Positions 16,926 to 25,555 of a DNA stretch of 64,000 nucleotides are shown here, piece after piece. The DNA is from JBBQNJ01 sp038329845 (GTDB lineage: Bacteria; Planctomycetota; Phycisphaerae; Tepidisphaerales; Tepidisphaeraceae): assembly GCA_038329845.1 (NCBI GenBank), contig JBBQNJ010000012.1, forward strand, positions 14,944 to 78,943, given 5' to 3'. The notes under the pieces are model-generated. The model searched no databases and was not told the DNA's origin. It saw only the letters and a list, made by a program, of their open reading frames with translations. The position numbers and the translations under genes were made by a program. The stretch's first letter is position 1, and every line of letters begins with the position of its first letter.

Positions 16926-17131
16926 GAAACTGGATCGATAGCATCAACCGATGCCCCGGAACGCCGGCGGCCCGGATCACCTTCGGCGAACGCTTGATTG
17001 CGCGGTGATCCGGGGCGGTGGAGCGATTCGCAGAGTCGTTGCGAGCGCAGGCAGGGCGATCGTGGCAGATGCAGGACGTAATTTGCCGCCGACGTCCTCA
17101 GCAACGGGATCATCGCTTATCGGCGTGGCGG

Positions 17132-18784
17132 TCAACCGCCGGGGGGGACACCGGCGGCACTCAAGTCAACGGATGGTTGCAGCTCGAGGACGACTCGCCG
17201 GGGCGAAAGGCGTTGCTCGGCGATCAGGAGCCAGCTCTCCAGACGACCGGGGCCGGCCTTGAGCGTGATCGGCGCGAGTTCGATTCGGGTCTGGCCGGCT
17301 TGTACGGGCGCTGAGCGACCGATCCCGTCGATCGCCACCATCGCGTGGCCATCGGCCGAAATGCCGGGCAGGTGCAGCTCGATGCGATACTCACCCGGGC
17401 GGGTGATGAGCAATTCCCAATGCCCGGCGTGCTGATCCGACCAGCCGTCGTCTCCGTGCCCGCGCCAATCCTGGCGGGTGAGGATCACCCGCGGCTCATG
17501 GTCGTCGCCGACATGGATCAAGATCGGGGCGTAGTTGTCCGGCCGGGTATTCGAGACGTCCGCGAACCATTGTTCATACCGATCGCGCAACGTGGCGACG
17601 ACCTCGACGTGGCGATCGGACACGTCCTGGCGCTCGAGAGGGTCGGCGATCAGATCGTAAAGTTCGCGTCCATCGACGAGTTTCCATCTCGAAGTAATGA
17701 CCGCGCAGTTGGTGTAGAGGCGTGGGACATCGCCGCGATGCCATTGCATGATGATCGTCCGTTCGTGGGGCGGTTGCGGTTGATCCGGTCGCATCGCCGG
17801 CAGGAGGTTGATGCCGTCGATCGTGCGGTCGCTGGGCAGTGGCACTCGGCACAAGTTGGCCAAAGTCGGCAGCACGTCGATCGGGTTGGCGGGGATTGCC
17901 ACATCGCGCGCGGCGGGGAAATGGTCCGGCCACCGCCAGAAGCAAGGGGTTCTGATGCCCCCTTCGTAGAGGCTGCCCTTAAGCCCGCGCAGCTCCGCGT
18001 TGAAGCGTGACTGTCCCTCGTGGCGAGCCGCGGGGCAGGGGCCATGATCGCTGGTGAAGATCACGACCGTCCGCTGATCGATTTTCATGTCGCCGAGCTG
18101 ATCGAAAATCCGGCCGAGGTTCATGTCCAGGTTCTCGATCATTGCGTAGAGCCGGGCGTGTTTTTCATTCAGGCCGCGTTCAAGGTGATGGGCGAACCAC
18201 TCCTGGGGGACGTGCAGCGGGACATGCGGCACATTGGGCGCCAGGCAGCAGAGGAAGGGCGTTGTGGCTTTTGCGATAAAGTCCATGGCGGCGTCGGTGA
18301 ACACATCGGTGCAATATCCGTTGCTCGGTTCGATCCGGCCGTTGTGCTGCAGATCCGGGTCCATGTAGCCGTCGCGGTCGGTGAAGGATCCCGGTTGGCG
18401 AAGCCCGCCGCCTTGATGCACCAGGGTTTGCTGGAACCCTTTATCACAAGCTCGCGTGGGATAGTGGTCTCCCAGATGCCACTTGCCAAACAGGCCGGTG
18501 GCATATCCGGCCTCCTGAAAGATTTCGCCCAGGGTGATTTCGCGCGGGTCCATGATGGATCGGCCGAGGTAGGTGTCGATGGCGCCGGTGCGGTAGGGAT
18601 AGCGCCCGGTGAAGAGGCTGGCCCGGGCCGGGGTGCAAAGCGGCCCGGAGCAATAGCGGGTGAAGCGGGTGCTTTGGGCGTGAAGCTGATCCAGCCGGGG
18701 GGTGCGAACGTGGGGATTGCCGTGGCAGGCCAAGTCGCCCCAGCACAGGTCATCGGTGATGATGAGCAGGATATTGGGTTGCAT
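17132..18784 (-). CDS. Type-I sulfatase
   Basis: A 550-residue sulfatase of the alkaline phosphatase superfamily. Metal-binding NILLIITDDLCWGDLAC opens the protein. The formylglycine signature is CTPARASLFTGRYPYRTG (Cys50 is the residue converted to formylglycine). GLFGKWHLGD carries the conserved Lys/His, and IFTSDHGPCP completes the metal site. After about residue 430 a beta-rich C-terminal domain follows. No signal peptide is visible at this start, so secretion is unclear. Sulfatases of this type in Planctomycetes act on sulfated polysaccharides; the substrate here is unknown. Confidence 0.93.
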   Translation of the reverse strand: MQPNILLIITDDLCWGDLACHGNPHVRTPRLDQLHAQSTRFTRYCSGPLCTPARASLFTGRYPYRTGAIDTYLGRSIMDPREITLGEIFQEAGYATGLFGKWHLGDHYPTRACDKGFQQTLVHQGGGLRQPGSFTDRDGYMDPDLQHNGRIEPSNGYCTDVFTDAAMDFIAKATTPFLCCLAPNVPHVPLHVPQEWFAHHLERGLNEKHARLYAMIENLDMNLGRIFDQLGDMKIDQRTVVIFTSDHGPCPAARHEGQSRFNAELRGLKGSLYEGGIRTPCFWRWPDHFPAARDVAIPANPIDVLPTLANLCRVPLPSDRTIDGINLLPAMRPDQPQPPHERTIIMQWHRGDVPRLYTNCAVITSRWKLVDGRELYDLIADPLERQDVSDRHVEVVATLRDRYEQWFADVSNTRPDNYAPILIHVGDDHEPRVILTRQDWRGHGDDGWSDQHAGHWELLITRPGEYRIELHLPGISADGHAMVAIDGIGRSAPVQAGQTRIELAPITLKAGPGRLESWLLIAEQRLSPRRVVLELQPSVDLSAAGVPPGG

Positions 18785-18865
18785 GAGCCGGATGATACCC
18801 GAGTCCGGGCCGTTGCGGGGGATGAGGGCTCTGGGCCGGATTGGCCCCGCGGGACGATCTACGAT

Positions 18866-19024
18866 CGCGATCCGATGGCGGTGGAGGTCGAGCGGATGAT
18901 CTTGGGAATCACGTGCTGGGTGGTGAGGGTATCGGCGCGATCGAGCATTTGCGCGAAGATTTTTCTCCAGCGGCTCGGTTCGGCGGTCACCCCAGTAGCG
19001 GCGAAGGCTCAGGTAGACGTTGAT
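18866..19024 (-). pseudogene. Truncated duplicate of the 3' end of the gene at 19464-20213
   Basis: About 155 bases align to about 19476-19634 in the same orientation, including the identical stretches GTATCGGCGCGATCGAGCAT and CCCCAGTAGCGGCGAAGG. An extra T in the run before CTCCAGCGGC (ATTTTTCTCC against ATTTTCTCC) shifts the frame. Homology ends where the 18-bp tandem repeats begin. Confidence 0.75.
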
Positions 19025-19096
19025 ACGCCCGAAAGAGTCAAGACGCCCGAAAGAGTCAAGACGCCCGAAAGGGTCAAGACGCCCGAAAGGGTCAGG
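19025..19096. repeat. Four tandem copies of an 18-bp unit
   Basis: Units ACGCCCGAAAG(A/G)GTCAAG start at 19025, 19043, 19061 and 19079; the last ends GTCAGG. The complement of its end, CCTGACCCTTTCG, recurs at about 19199-19211, so a long-range hairpin is possible. The repeat abuts the relic at its truncation point. Confidence 0.85.
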
Positions 19097-19175
19097 TGCA
19101 TCGGATCAGGCGTGAGGCTCCGAAAGCCGAGGTGCTGCACTTGGAGTGGGCTTTCCGCCAACGCGGTGAGCGCAT

Positions 19176-19427
19176 GTGAGCGACTGGCACCAGAGGGACC
19201 TGACCCTTTCGGCCTTCCTTGATGACCACGACTTTTCAAACCCTTGGAAATGTCTCAATGCTGCCCGGGTGAAGTATATGAAGGCCTCCGAGGGGGTCCG
19301 CCGGAGGATTCGAGAGGATCCGGAAGTCGCTGAGTCGGTTCTATTGAAAGCAGGAATCGTTGTCGAGGAGAAGTCCGGTTCATCTCGATTTGGCGTGAAG
19401 TTGGCCAAGCGGTTCCGAACTGCTTGA
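19176..19427 (+). CDS. Hypothetical small protein
   Basis: An 83-codon frame from GTG 19176. The C-terminal part looks coding (basic and helical: KASEGVRRRIREDPEVAESV, then LLKAGIVVEEKSG). The first 10-15 codons run through the CCTGACCCTTTCG repeat, so the true start may be ATG 19278, giving about 49 residues. No family recognised and no Shine-Dalgarno. It lies head-on against the next gene. Confidence 0.3.
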   Translation: MSDWHQRDLTLSAFLDDHDFSNPWKCLNAARVKYMKASEGVRRRIREDPEVAESVLLKAGIVVEEKSGSSRFGVKLAKRFRTA

Positions 19428-19463
19428 CCTCGAGCTTGGGTGTTGCCGTTGCCGCGTCGCGGG

Positions 19464-20213
19464 CTAGGAGCGCGAGGCGATGGCGCTGGAGATGGACTTG
19501 ACGATCTTCGGCATGACGTGATGGTTGGCCAGGGTATCGGCGCGATCGAGCATTTGCGCGAAGATTTTCTCCAGCGGCTCGGTTGGGCGGTCGCCCCAGT
19601 AGCGGCGAAGGATCAGGTAGACGCTGATGGCGTCCTCGGAATAGTCGCCGGTGCGGACTTGGTAGCTGTTGGTGCGGGTGACCACGTCGATGCGGGCTTG
19701 CAGCCGGCAGTCGTCGCTGAGGGCGACGATGACGCTGGGCTGGAAATCGACGGGTCTGGCGCCGGGCTCTTCGGCCAGGCAAGACAGGGGGCTGTCGGCG
19801 AAGAGGCTGTCGGCGACGATCTCATCGTGATTGCCGGTGCAGTTCAGGTCGAACCCGAAGAGCAGATCGAGGTAGTCGATCTCGAGGGGGCTGACGCCGA
19901 GGTGGAACGGGGCCAGTTCGAGCAGCAGGCCATGCAGTTTCAGGGTTTCATCCAGGCTCTGGGGATTGACGTGGCCGCTGTAGAGTCGGCGCGCCTCGAG
20001 CGACGCCCAGCGATATGACGGGTTGCGCCGGTCTTCCTCGAGGGTGACTTCGCCACCCTCGCCTTTTCGCAGCCGCCCCATCGCCGGGAAAGCCTTTTGC
20101 ACGCGCTCGAAGAAATGCAGCACGGTCTCCCGGCTGTTGGGCAGGGCAAGCTGCGATCCGAGTCGCATGTTGACGTAGAAATCGTCGCAAAAGGGGCAAT
20201 ACGGATTCGACAT
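19464..20213 (-). CDS. Conserved hypothetical protein
   Basis: A 249-residue soluble protein of no recognised family. It begins with SNPYCPFCDDFYVNMRLG, where CPFC is a CxxC pair that could bind metal. The middle has HLGVSPLEIDYLDLLFGFDL, then strand-rich RPVDFQPSVIVALSDDCRLQ and SYQVRTGDYSEDAISVYLIL. The C-terminus is helical. A truncated copy of its 3' end lies 440 bases downstream, showing local duplication. It is divergent from holA. Confidence 0.75.
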   Translation of the reverse strand: MSNPYCPFCDDFYVNMRLGSQLALPNSRETVLHFFERVQKAFPAMGRLRKGEGGEVTLEEDRRNPSYRWASLEARRLYSGHVNPQSLDETLKLHGLLLELAPFHLGVSPLEIDYLDLLFGFDLNCTGNHDEIVADSLFADSPLSCLAEEPGARPVDFQPSVIVALSDDCRLQARIDVVTRTNSYQVRTGDYSEDAISVYLILRRYWGDRPTEPLEKIFAQMLDRADTLANHHVMPKIVKSISSAIASRS

Positions 20214-20430
20214 AGGGCATTTCTCCCGCGCCGCCGGTTCCGGCGTCGGCGTGCGGCGGACACGATGGGATTCGAATCAGCGGTCCGGCGATTCGACCGG
20301 GGGAATTCCATCGGCATCGACGCCTGATACAGTGTACCCGATTTGTACTAGAACGTCCCGGCGGGTCAATCGGTTCGTTTGAAGCGTTCGATGCCGTGAA
20401 CCGCCTGGTCGCCAACGAGGTTGTTTCGTC

Positions 20431-21390
20431 ATGGCCAAAGCATCCGTCGCCGCGATGTGCGCCCTGATCGGGCAAGACCCATTCTTGCAGTTGCAGGCGC
20501 TGGAAGAGATTGAGTCCCGGCTGGCCGATGGCGTGCAGCGCTTCGATCTGGACGGGGCGAAGGCCGAGCTGGCCGACGTGCTGGACGAGGTGCGCAGCGT
20601 CGCCATGTTCGGCTCGGGCAAGCTGGTGGTGGTGCGCGATGCCGATGAGTTCGTGTCGCGCTACCGCGAGCCGCTGGAGCGATATGCGCAGGCGGCGCCG
20701 CCGGACGGGGTGCTGGTCTTGCGGCTGTCGAGCCTGCCGTCCAATCAGCGGATTTACAAGGCGATCGACAAGCTCGGCGGCATCCAGAAATGCGATCCGC
20801 CGCGTGACTTGCCCAAGTGGATCGTGTCGCACGGGGCCAAGGCGCACAAGGTCGTCGTTGAGTTGGACGCGGCGAAATTGCTGGCGGACCTGATCGGCAG
20901 TTCGATGGGCCGGCTGGATACCGAACTGGCCAAGCTGGCGATCGGCGCTGAGGGAGGACGGATCACGAGCGGCGATGTTGCCGGCGGGGTGACTTTCGGG
21001 CGCGAGCAGGAGCTGAAGGAGATGACCGGGTTGCTGTCGGCGAGGAAGGCGTCGGAAGCGGTCCGGAAATGGCGTCAGATCATGGGCACCGACCCGACGG
21101 CCGAGTTTCGCGCGGTGACCTGGCTGACGATCTGGCTGGAGAACGTGCGAAAGGCCCAGCCGCTGTTTCGCCGCGGGCTAAGCCCCGATGCGATTTGCCA
21201 GCAGCTTCGCATTTTTCCCTTCGAGGCCCGGGCCGGCTTCATCAAGACCGCCAAGGCGATGGGGCCGGCGGGGGTCGCCGAGGCGCTGACCCTGCTGGCC
21301 GAGACCGATCGCCGCAGCAAATCGGGGTTGGGGGACTTCGCCGAAAATGTCGAGCGGTTTTTGCTGACGATGAGCGATCGCATGGCATGA
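20431..21390 (+). CDS. holA: DNA polymerase III subunit delta
   Basis: A 319-residue clamp-loader subunit. Family features are ALIGQDPFLQLQALEEI at the N-terminus, ADVLDEVRSVAMFGSGKLVVVRDADEF (about 48-75), GVLVLRLSSLPSNQRIYKAI and GRLDTELAKLA (about 153-163). The C-terminal collar domain follows. It loads the sliding clamp with the tau/gamma and delta-prime subunits. A 32-base gap separates it from the aminopeptidase gene on the same strand. Confidence 0.88.
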   Translation: MAKASVAAMCALIGQDPFLQLQALEEIESRLADGVQRFDLDGAKAELADVLDEVRSVAMFGSGKLVVVRDADEFVSRYREPLERYAQAAPPDGVLVLRLSSLPSNQRIYKAIDKLGGIQKCDPPRDLPKWIVSHGAKAHKVVVELDAAKLLADLIGSSMGRLDTELAKLAIGAEGGRITSGDVAGGVTFGREQELKEMTGLLSARKASEAVRKWRQIMGTDPTAEFRAVTWLTIWLENVRKAQPLFRRGLSPDAICQQLRIFPFEARAGFIKTAKAMGPAGVAEALTLLAETDRRSKSGLGDFAENVERFLLTMSDRMA

Positions 21391-21422
21391 ACGTGGCGCG
21401 GCCTTGGACTACAATCGACGCG

Positions 21423-22559
21423 ATGAACGATCCGCGATTGAAGAAACTGGCCGAGGTCCTGGTGAATTACAGCGTGCAGGTTCGCCCGGGGGACCTGGTT
21501 CGGCTGAGCGCTCCGATGGACGCCGAGCCGCTGGTGATCGAGCTGTACGGCGCGATTCTCCGCGCCGGTGGGCATCCGAGCGTGCGGCTGAGCAGCGAGC
21601 GACTGCAGGAAATCCTGCTGAAGCACGGCAGCGATGCGCAACTGAAGTTCGTCGATCCGATGGCGTTGTTCGAGGTGGAGAAGATCGACTGTTCGATCGG
21701 GGTGTGGGCCGAGCGCAACACGCGGGCGCTGAGCAATGTCGATCCGGGGCGGATCGGCTTGGCCGAGGCCGCCCGCCGCCCGGTGCTCAAGATGTTTCTC
21801 GCGCGGGCGGCGGAGAAAAAGCTCCGCTGGTGCGGGACGCAGTTCCCCACCGAGGCTAGCGCCCAGGATGCGGAAATGAGCCTCGCGGAGTACGAGGATT
21901 TTGTGTTTACCGCCGGGCAGTTGGACAAAGCCGATCCGGTCGGTGAGTGGAAGCGGATGAGTGAGCGTCAGGCACGGCTGGTCGAATTGCTTGCGGGCAA
22001 GAGCGATTATCGTGTGGTGGCGGGCAACGGCACCGACGTGCGCATGAGCCTCGCCGGGCGCACCTGGATTAACTGCGACGGGCACGAAAACTTCCCCGAT
22101 GGTGAAGTTTTCACCGGGCCGGTGATCGAGAGCGTCAACGGGCGCATTAGTTTCAGTTTTCCTGCGGTGTACAACGGTCGCGAGGTGACGGACGTGGTCT
22201 TGACGTTCCGGGATGGCAAGGTCGTCGATGCCCAGGCGTCCAAGGGCTTGGATTTCTTGATCTCGATGCTCGACACCGATGGCGGCAGCCGATCGCTCGG
22301 CGAATGCGCCATCGGGACCAACTTCGGGATCACGCGATTCACACGAAATACGCTGTTCGACGAGAAGATCGGCGGGACGGTGCATTTCGCGCTGGGGGCC
22401 GGCTACCCCGAGACCGGCAATTCCAACGACAGCGGCCTGCATTGGGACATGGTGGTGGACCTTCGCCGCGGCGGGTTCATCGAGATCGACGGGGAGAAGA
22501 TCAACATCGACGGGCGGTTCACGCGCGAGCAGCTTCCCGCTCCCGATGCCAATGCGTAG
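21423..22559 (+). CDS. Aminopeptidase, family M29
   Basis: A 378-residue metallopeptidase of the AmpS/AmpT type. Landmarks are KLAEVLVNYSVQVRPGDLVR at the N-terminus, NCDGHENFPDGEVFTGPV (about 218-235, first metal-ligand glutamate), LGECAIGTNFGI (second glutamate) and HFALGAGYPETGNSNDSGLH, then WD in WDMVVDLR (His, His, Asp ligands). All expected ligands are present. The start ATG is seven bases after TACAAT (21410-21415), with no Shine-Dalgarno, although holA ends only 32 bases before; both read-through and a leaderless start are possible. Confidence 0.9.
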   Translation: MNDPRLKKLAEVLVNYSVQVRPGDLVRLSAPMDAEPLVIELYGAILRAGGHPSVRLSSERLQEILLKHGSDAQLKFVDPMALFEVEKIDCSIGVWAERNTRALSNVDPGRIGLAEAARRPVLKMFLARAAEKKLRWCGTQFPTEASAQDAEMSLAEYEDFVFTAGQLDKADPVGEWKRMSERQARLVELLAGKSDYRVVAGNGTDVRMSLAGRTWINCDGHENFPDGEVFTGPVIESVNGRISFSFPAVYNGREVTDVVLTFRDGKVVDAQASKGLDFLISMLDTDGGSRSLGECAIGTNFGITRFTRNTLFDEKIGGTVHFALGAGYPETGNSNDSGLHWDMVVDLRRGGFIEIDGEKINIDGRFTREQLPAPDANA

Positions 22560-22572
22560 GCGAGGAAGAATG

Positions 22573-22932
22573 ATGCCCTGGATTTACCTCATCCTCGCGG
22601 GAATCACCGAAGTGGTCTGGTCGGCGGCGCTGAAACAGTCGGCGGGATTTACCCGGCCCGTCGCCGGCGCTGTGGCCGTGATCACCATGATTCTCAGCTT
22701 CATCCTGCTGGCGATGGCGATGCGAAGTCTGCCGCTGGGGACCAGCTACGGGGTGTGGACGGGGATCGGGGCTGTCGGGGCGGCGATCATCGGGATCGTG
22801 TGGTTCGGCGAATCGCGGGCTGGGGTGCGGCTGGGGTGCATCGCGTTGATCATCGTGGGGATCATCGGACTGAAGCTCACGAACCGTTCAGCGCCCGCCG
22901 GGCAGCGGAGCGCCGATTCGCGGGTCGATTGA
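22573..22932 (+). CDS. SMR-family exporter, Gdx/SugE type (probable guanidinium exporter)
   Basis: A 119-residue protein with four transmembrane helices. PWIYLILAGITEVVWSAALK carries the essential Glu at residue 13 (numbered from ATG 22573), as in SugE. SLPLGTSYGVWTGIGAVGAA and the end IALIIVGIIGLKLTN match SugE/Gdx closely by memory. ATG 22573 is preferred to 22570 because GAGG is then seven bases upstream. Gdx proteins export guanidinium by proton antiport; no guanidine riboswitch was seen upstream, where the aminopeptidase gene ends 13 bases away. Homodimer formation is likely because no partner gene is adjacent. Confidence 0.85.
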   Translation: MPWIYLILAGITEVVWSAALKQSAGFTRPVAGAVAVITMILSFILLAMAMRSLPLGTSYGVWTGIGAVGAAIIGIVWFGESRAGVRLGCIALIIVGIIGLKLTNRSAPAGQRSADSRVD

Positions 22933-22989
22933 TCGACGTGGTCTACTACGGATTCCACCTGCTTCTCGCGCGCCCTCGCGGGCAGTTGC

Positions 22990-23005
22990 CGCGAGCTTGC
23001 TCGCG
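22990..23005. repeat. Hairpin between convergent genes
   Basis: CGCGAGC TT GCTCGCG forms a 7-bp stem between the convergent exporter and rarD genes. It could slow transcription from both sides, but no T-run follows. Confidence 0.35.
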
Positions 23006-23036
23006 ATGTCGGCGCGCGTTTCATGTAGAATCCGAA

Positions 23037-23975
23037 TCACAGATCGCGCAGCACCGGCGCCGCCGGCTCGACGCGGCGGCGCAGGGCCAACAGCGAATCG
23101 ACGCTGTAAAGGATCAGTCCCGCCCAGATCAGCGAGAACGTCGCCGCGTGGGCCGAAGTGAACGGTTCGCCATAGAGAAAAACGGCCAGCAGGAACTGTC
23201 CGGTGGGGGCGATGTATTGCAGAAATCCCAGCGTCGCCAGCCGCAATCGGCGGGCGGCGCTGGCAAACCACAACAGCGGCAAGGCGGTGATGATCCCCGA
23301 CAGCGCCAGCAGACCGATCATGGGCGTTCCCAGCGATCCATAGACCCCGACGGCGACGGCGCGTCCCATGAGGATGCTCGCGAACGGCAGCAGCAACAGC
23401 GTCTCGATCAGCAGTCCGATCATCGGCGCCACGACCACCAACTTGCGAACGAGTCCATAGAAACCGAAGGAAAACGCAAGGGTCAGGGCGACCCACGGCA
23501 GTTCACCGATCCGCCAGATCAGCGCCGCGACGGCGGTGAACGCAAGGATAACCGCCGCGATTTGCGCGCGGCGCAGCCGCTCGCGCAGAAAGATCACCCC
23601 CAGCAGCACCGCGACCAGGGGATTGATGAAGTAACCCAGCGATGCCTGGAGAATCTCGCCGTGGGCCACGGCCAGGATGAACACGAACCAGTTCACGCCG
23701 ATCATCAGCGTGGACACGACCAGCGCCAGGACCGTTCGCCGGTTTTTGATCGTCGCCCGCAGCTCGCTCCAGCGGCCTTGGACGGAGATGATGATCAGCA
23801 GGAATCCCGCCGACCAAATCACTCGGTTCACCAGCACCTGAATCGGCGCCACCGTCGCCACAAGTTTGAAATAGATCGGGAAAAGCCCCCAGGCGGCGTA
23901 GGCGGCCATGCCGTAGAGGACCCCCGCTCGCGCCGGATGCCCGGCGCGCGGCAGCGCCGATGCCCCGGCGCTCAA
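23037..23975 (-). CDS. rarD: EamA family transporter RarD
   Basis: A 312-residue protein with ten transmembrane helices in two EamA repeats. Typical RarD segments are GMAAYAAWGLFPIYFKLV (about 22-39), VLVNRVIWSAGFLLII, NWFVFILAVAHGEILQASLG and GYFINPLVAVLLGVIFLRERL (about 113-137), and LGFLQYIAPTGQFLLAVFLY near the C-terminus. RarD proteins resemble amino-acid or chloramphenicol-resistance permeases; the substrate is unknown. Its ATG overlaps the stop of the upstream serine hydrolase gene by four bases. Confidence 0.92.
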   Translation of the reverse strand: MSAGASALPRAGHPARAGVLYGMAAYAAWGLFPIYFKLVATVAPIQVLVNRVIWSAGFLLIIISVQGRWSELRATIKNRRTVLALVVSTLMIGVNWFVFILAVAHGEILQASLGYFINPLVAVLLGVIFLRERLRRAQIAAVILAFTAVAALIWRIGELPWVALTLAFSFGFYGLVRKLVVVAPMIGLLIETLLLLPFASILMGRAVAVGVYGSLGTPMIGLLALSGIITALPLLWFASAARRLRLATLGFLQYIAPTGQFLLAVFLYGEPFTSAHAATFSLIWAGLILYSVDSLLALRRRVEPAAPVLRDL

Positions 23976-25384
23976 GCCCCCAGCCCCAGGTCGGTGTACA
24001 ACCCCGCCAGCACCTGGCGCAGGCGGGCATCGTGGCGGGCCTCACCGGGAGTGCCGTTGAAGATCAGCACGACGACCAGGGCGCAGTCCGGATCGACGAA
24101 CGCTGTGGCGAGTTGCCGGCCCCCGTGGCCGAAGGTTCGCGGCGAAGCGTAGGGTCCGAAGCCGTAGGGGATGTTGTCGCCGTACTGCACCGAGTTCACG
24201 CCGAACCCCAGCCCCCAGTCCAGCACCGCCCCGAAAGCCTGGTCGAACAGGCCGGCCCGATGCCGCGCCGTGATCGCCTCGACGGTCTGCGGTGCCAGCA
24301 GCGACCGCTCGGTGTTCGCCAGTCTTCCCCGGCGCAGCAGCATTTCGTAGAACCGGGCAAGCTGTCTCGCCGGGCCGCGGGCGCTGGATCCCGGACGGCA
24401 GACCCCGGCGGATTTGACGCCCTGGCCGGGGATCAGCACCGGGCTGCCTTCTTGTTCGGTGTTGTACAGCACGCCCATGCGCTCGCCGTACACTTCGTAA
24501 AATTGCGACGACATGCAGATCCAGCAATCGTCCATCCCCAGCGCCGAGAAAATCTCGTCGCGGGCGAACTGCTCGAACGGCCGGCCGTCCAGGCGGCGCA
24601 CGATTTCGGCGAGGATGATCCACGATGAATCGATGTCGTACCCGGCCTCGCGCCCGAGATCCCACTGGGCATCGGCGGGCGCTGCGCACAGGCGCTGGAC
24701 GATCGACGTCCAGTCGGTGGAGTCCCAGGGGACGAATCGGCGGAACCCCGAGGTGTGGGTGAGCAATTGCCGCAGCGTGATCCGGGTCTTGTTGCTCTGG
24801 GCGAAATCGGGCAGATGGATCGCCACCGGATCGTCCAAATCCAGCAGCCCCTTCTGCCAGAGCATGGCGATCGCCACGGCGGCGATCGGCTTACCCGCGG
24901 AGCGCCAGGGCATGATCGTTTCGGGCGTCATCTCGACGCCTGGCGAGGCAAGCCCCAGTCCCAGGTCGGCCACCACATCGCCCGCGAACGAGACATACAA
25001 CTGTGCCCCGACGTGCAACTGCTCGCCCACGCCTTGGTGCAGCGCCAACAGCGTTCTGGGGATCGGCGTATCCAGCGGGATGGGCCTAAGCGGAATCCTC
25101 GGCAGCGGCCCGAGCGTCGGCCCCGCCGCCGCCCCGGCGGGCGCCAGCAGCGACGGTTGTGTTCGCGCGTTGCCCGCCGGGGACGCGGCCGCGGGCGGGA
25201 GGGCGGGTGGGGAGGCAGTCGCGAGGGAGGGCGCAGCGCTGGGGATGGGCGCAGCGCTGGGGGTGGGCGCCCCGAGGGCGGCGGGCATCGCCGATCCGGC
25301 CGGCGATGGCTCGGCGCCCGGAATGTCAAACGTGATCCGCGCCTTGACCCGCGGCGGACGATCCGACTCCGACATACCCGCCAT
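23972..25384 (-). CDS. Serine hydrolase, beta-lactamase/class-C PBP family
   Basis: A 470-residue protein. The first 100 residues are Pro/Ala-rich and low in complexity. The catalytic domain starts near residue 105. The SxxK motif is SAGK (in PWRSAGKPIAAVAI), the second motif is YDIDS, with Asp in place of the Asn of YxN, and the KTG equivalent is HGG (in RTFGHGGRQLATAF). LLTHTSGF is a standard element. This suggests an esterase or peptidase rather than an antibiotic-resistance enzyme. No signal peptide is obvious. Translationally coupled to rarD. Confidence 0.82.
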   Translation of the reverse strand: MAGMSESDRPPRVKARITFDIPGAEPSPAGSAMPAALGAPTPSAAPIPSAAPSLATASPPALPPAAASPAGNARTQPSLLAPAGAAAGPTLGPLPRIPLRPIPLDTPIPRTLLALHQGVGEQLHVGAQLYVSFAGDVVADLGLGLASPGVEMTPETIMPWRSAGKPIAAVAIAMLWQKGLLDLDDPVAIHLPDFAQSNKTRITLRQLLTHTSGFRRFVPWDSTDWTSIVQRLCAAPADAQWDLGREAGYDIDSSWIILAEIVRRLDGRPFEQFARDEIFSALGMDDCWICMSSQFYEVYGERMGVLYNTEQEGSPVLIPGQGVKSAGVCRPGSSARGPARQLARFYEMLLRRGRLANTERSLLAPQTVEAITARHRAGLFDQAFGAVLDWGLGFGVNSVQYGDNIPYGFGPYASPRTFGHGGRQLATAFVDPDCALVVVLIFNGTPGEARHDARLRQVLAGLYTDLGLGA

Positions 25385-25555
25385 TGTCCGCCCCCCGCCC
25401 CATCCCGCAAGCGTCGCAGGCCCGCGATTACGGGTTTATCGCGCAATCTGAGATTCCCATCCGGTTTGCAGAACGCCCCGGTGGATCGGAATGCGACTTC
25501 CGCGGCAAATCGACAGCCCTTGGCCCGGCAAATCAGTTGAAGACCGCGTTGGCTT

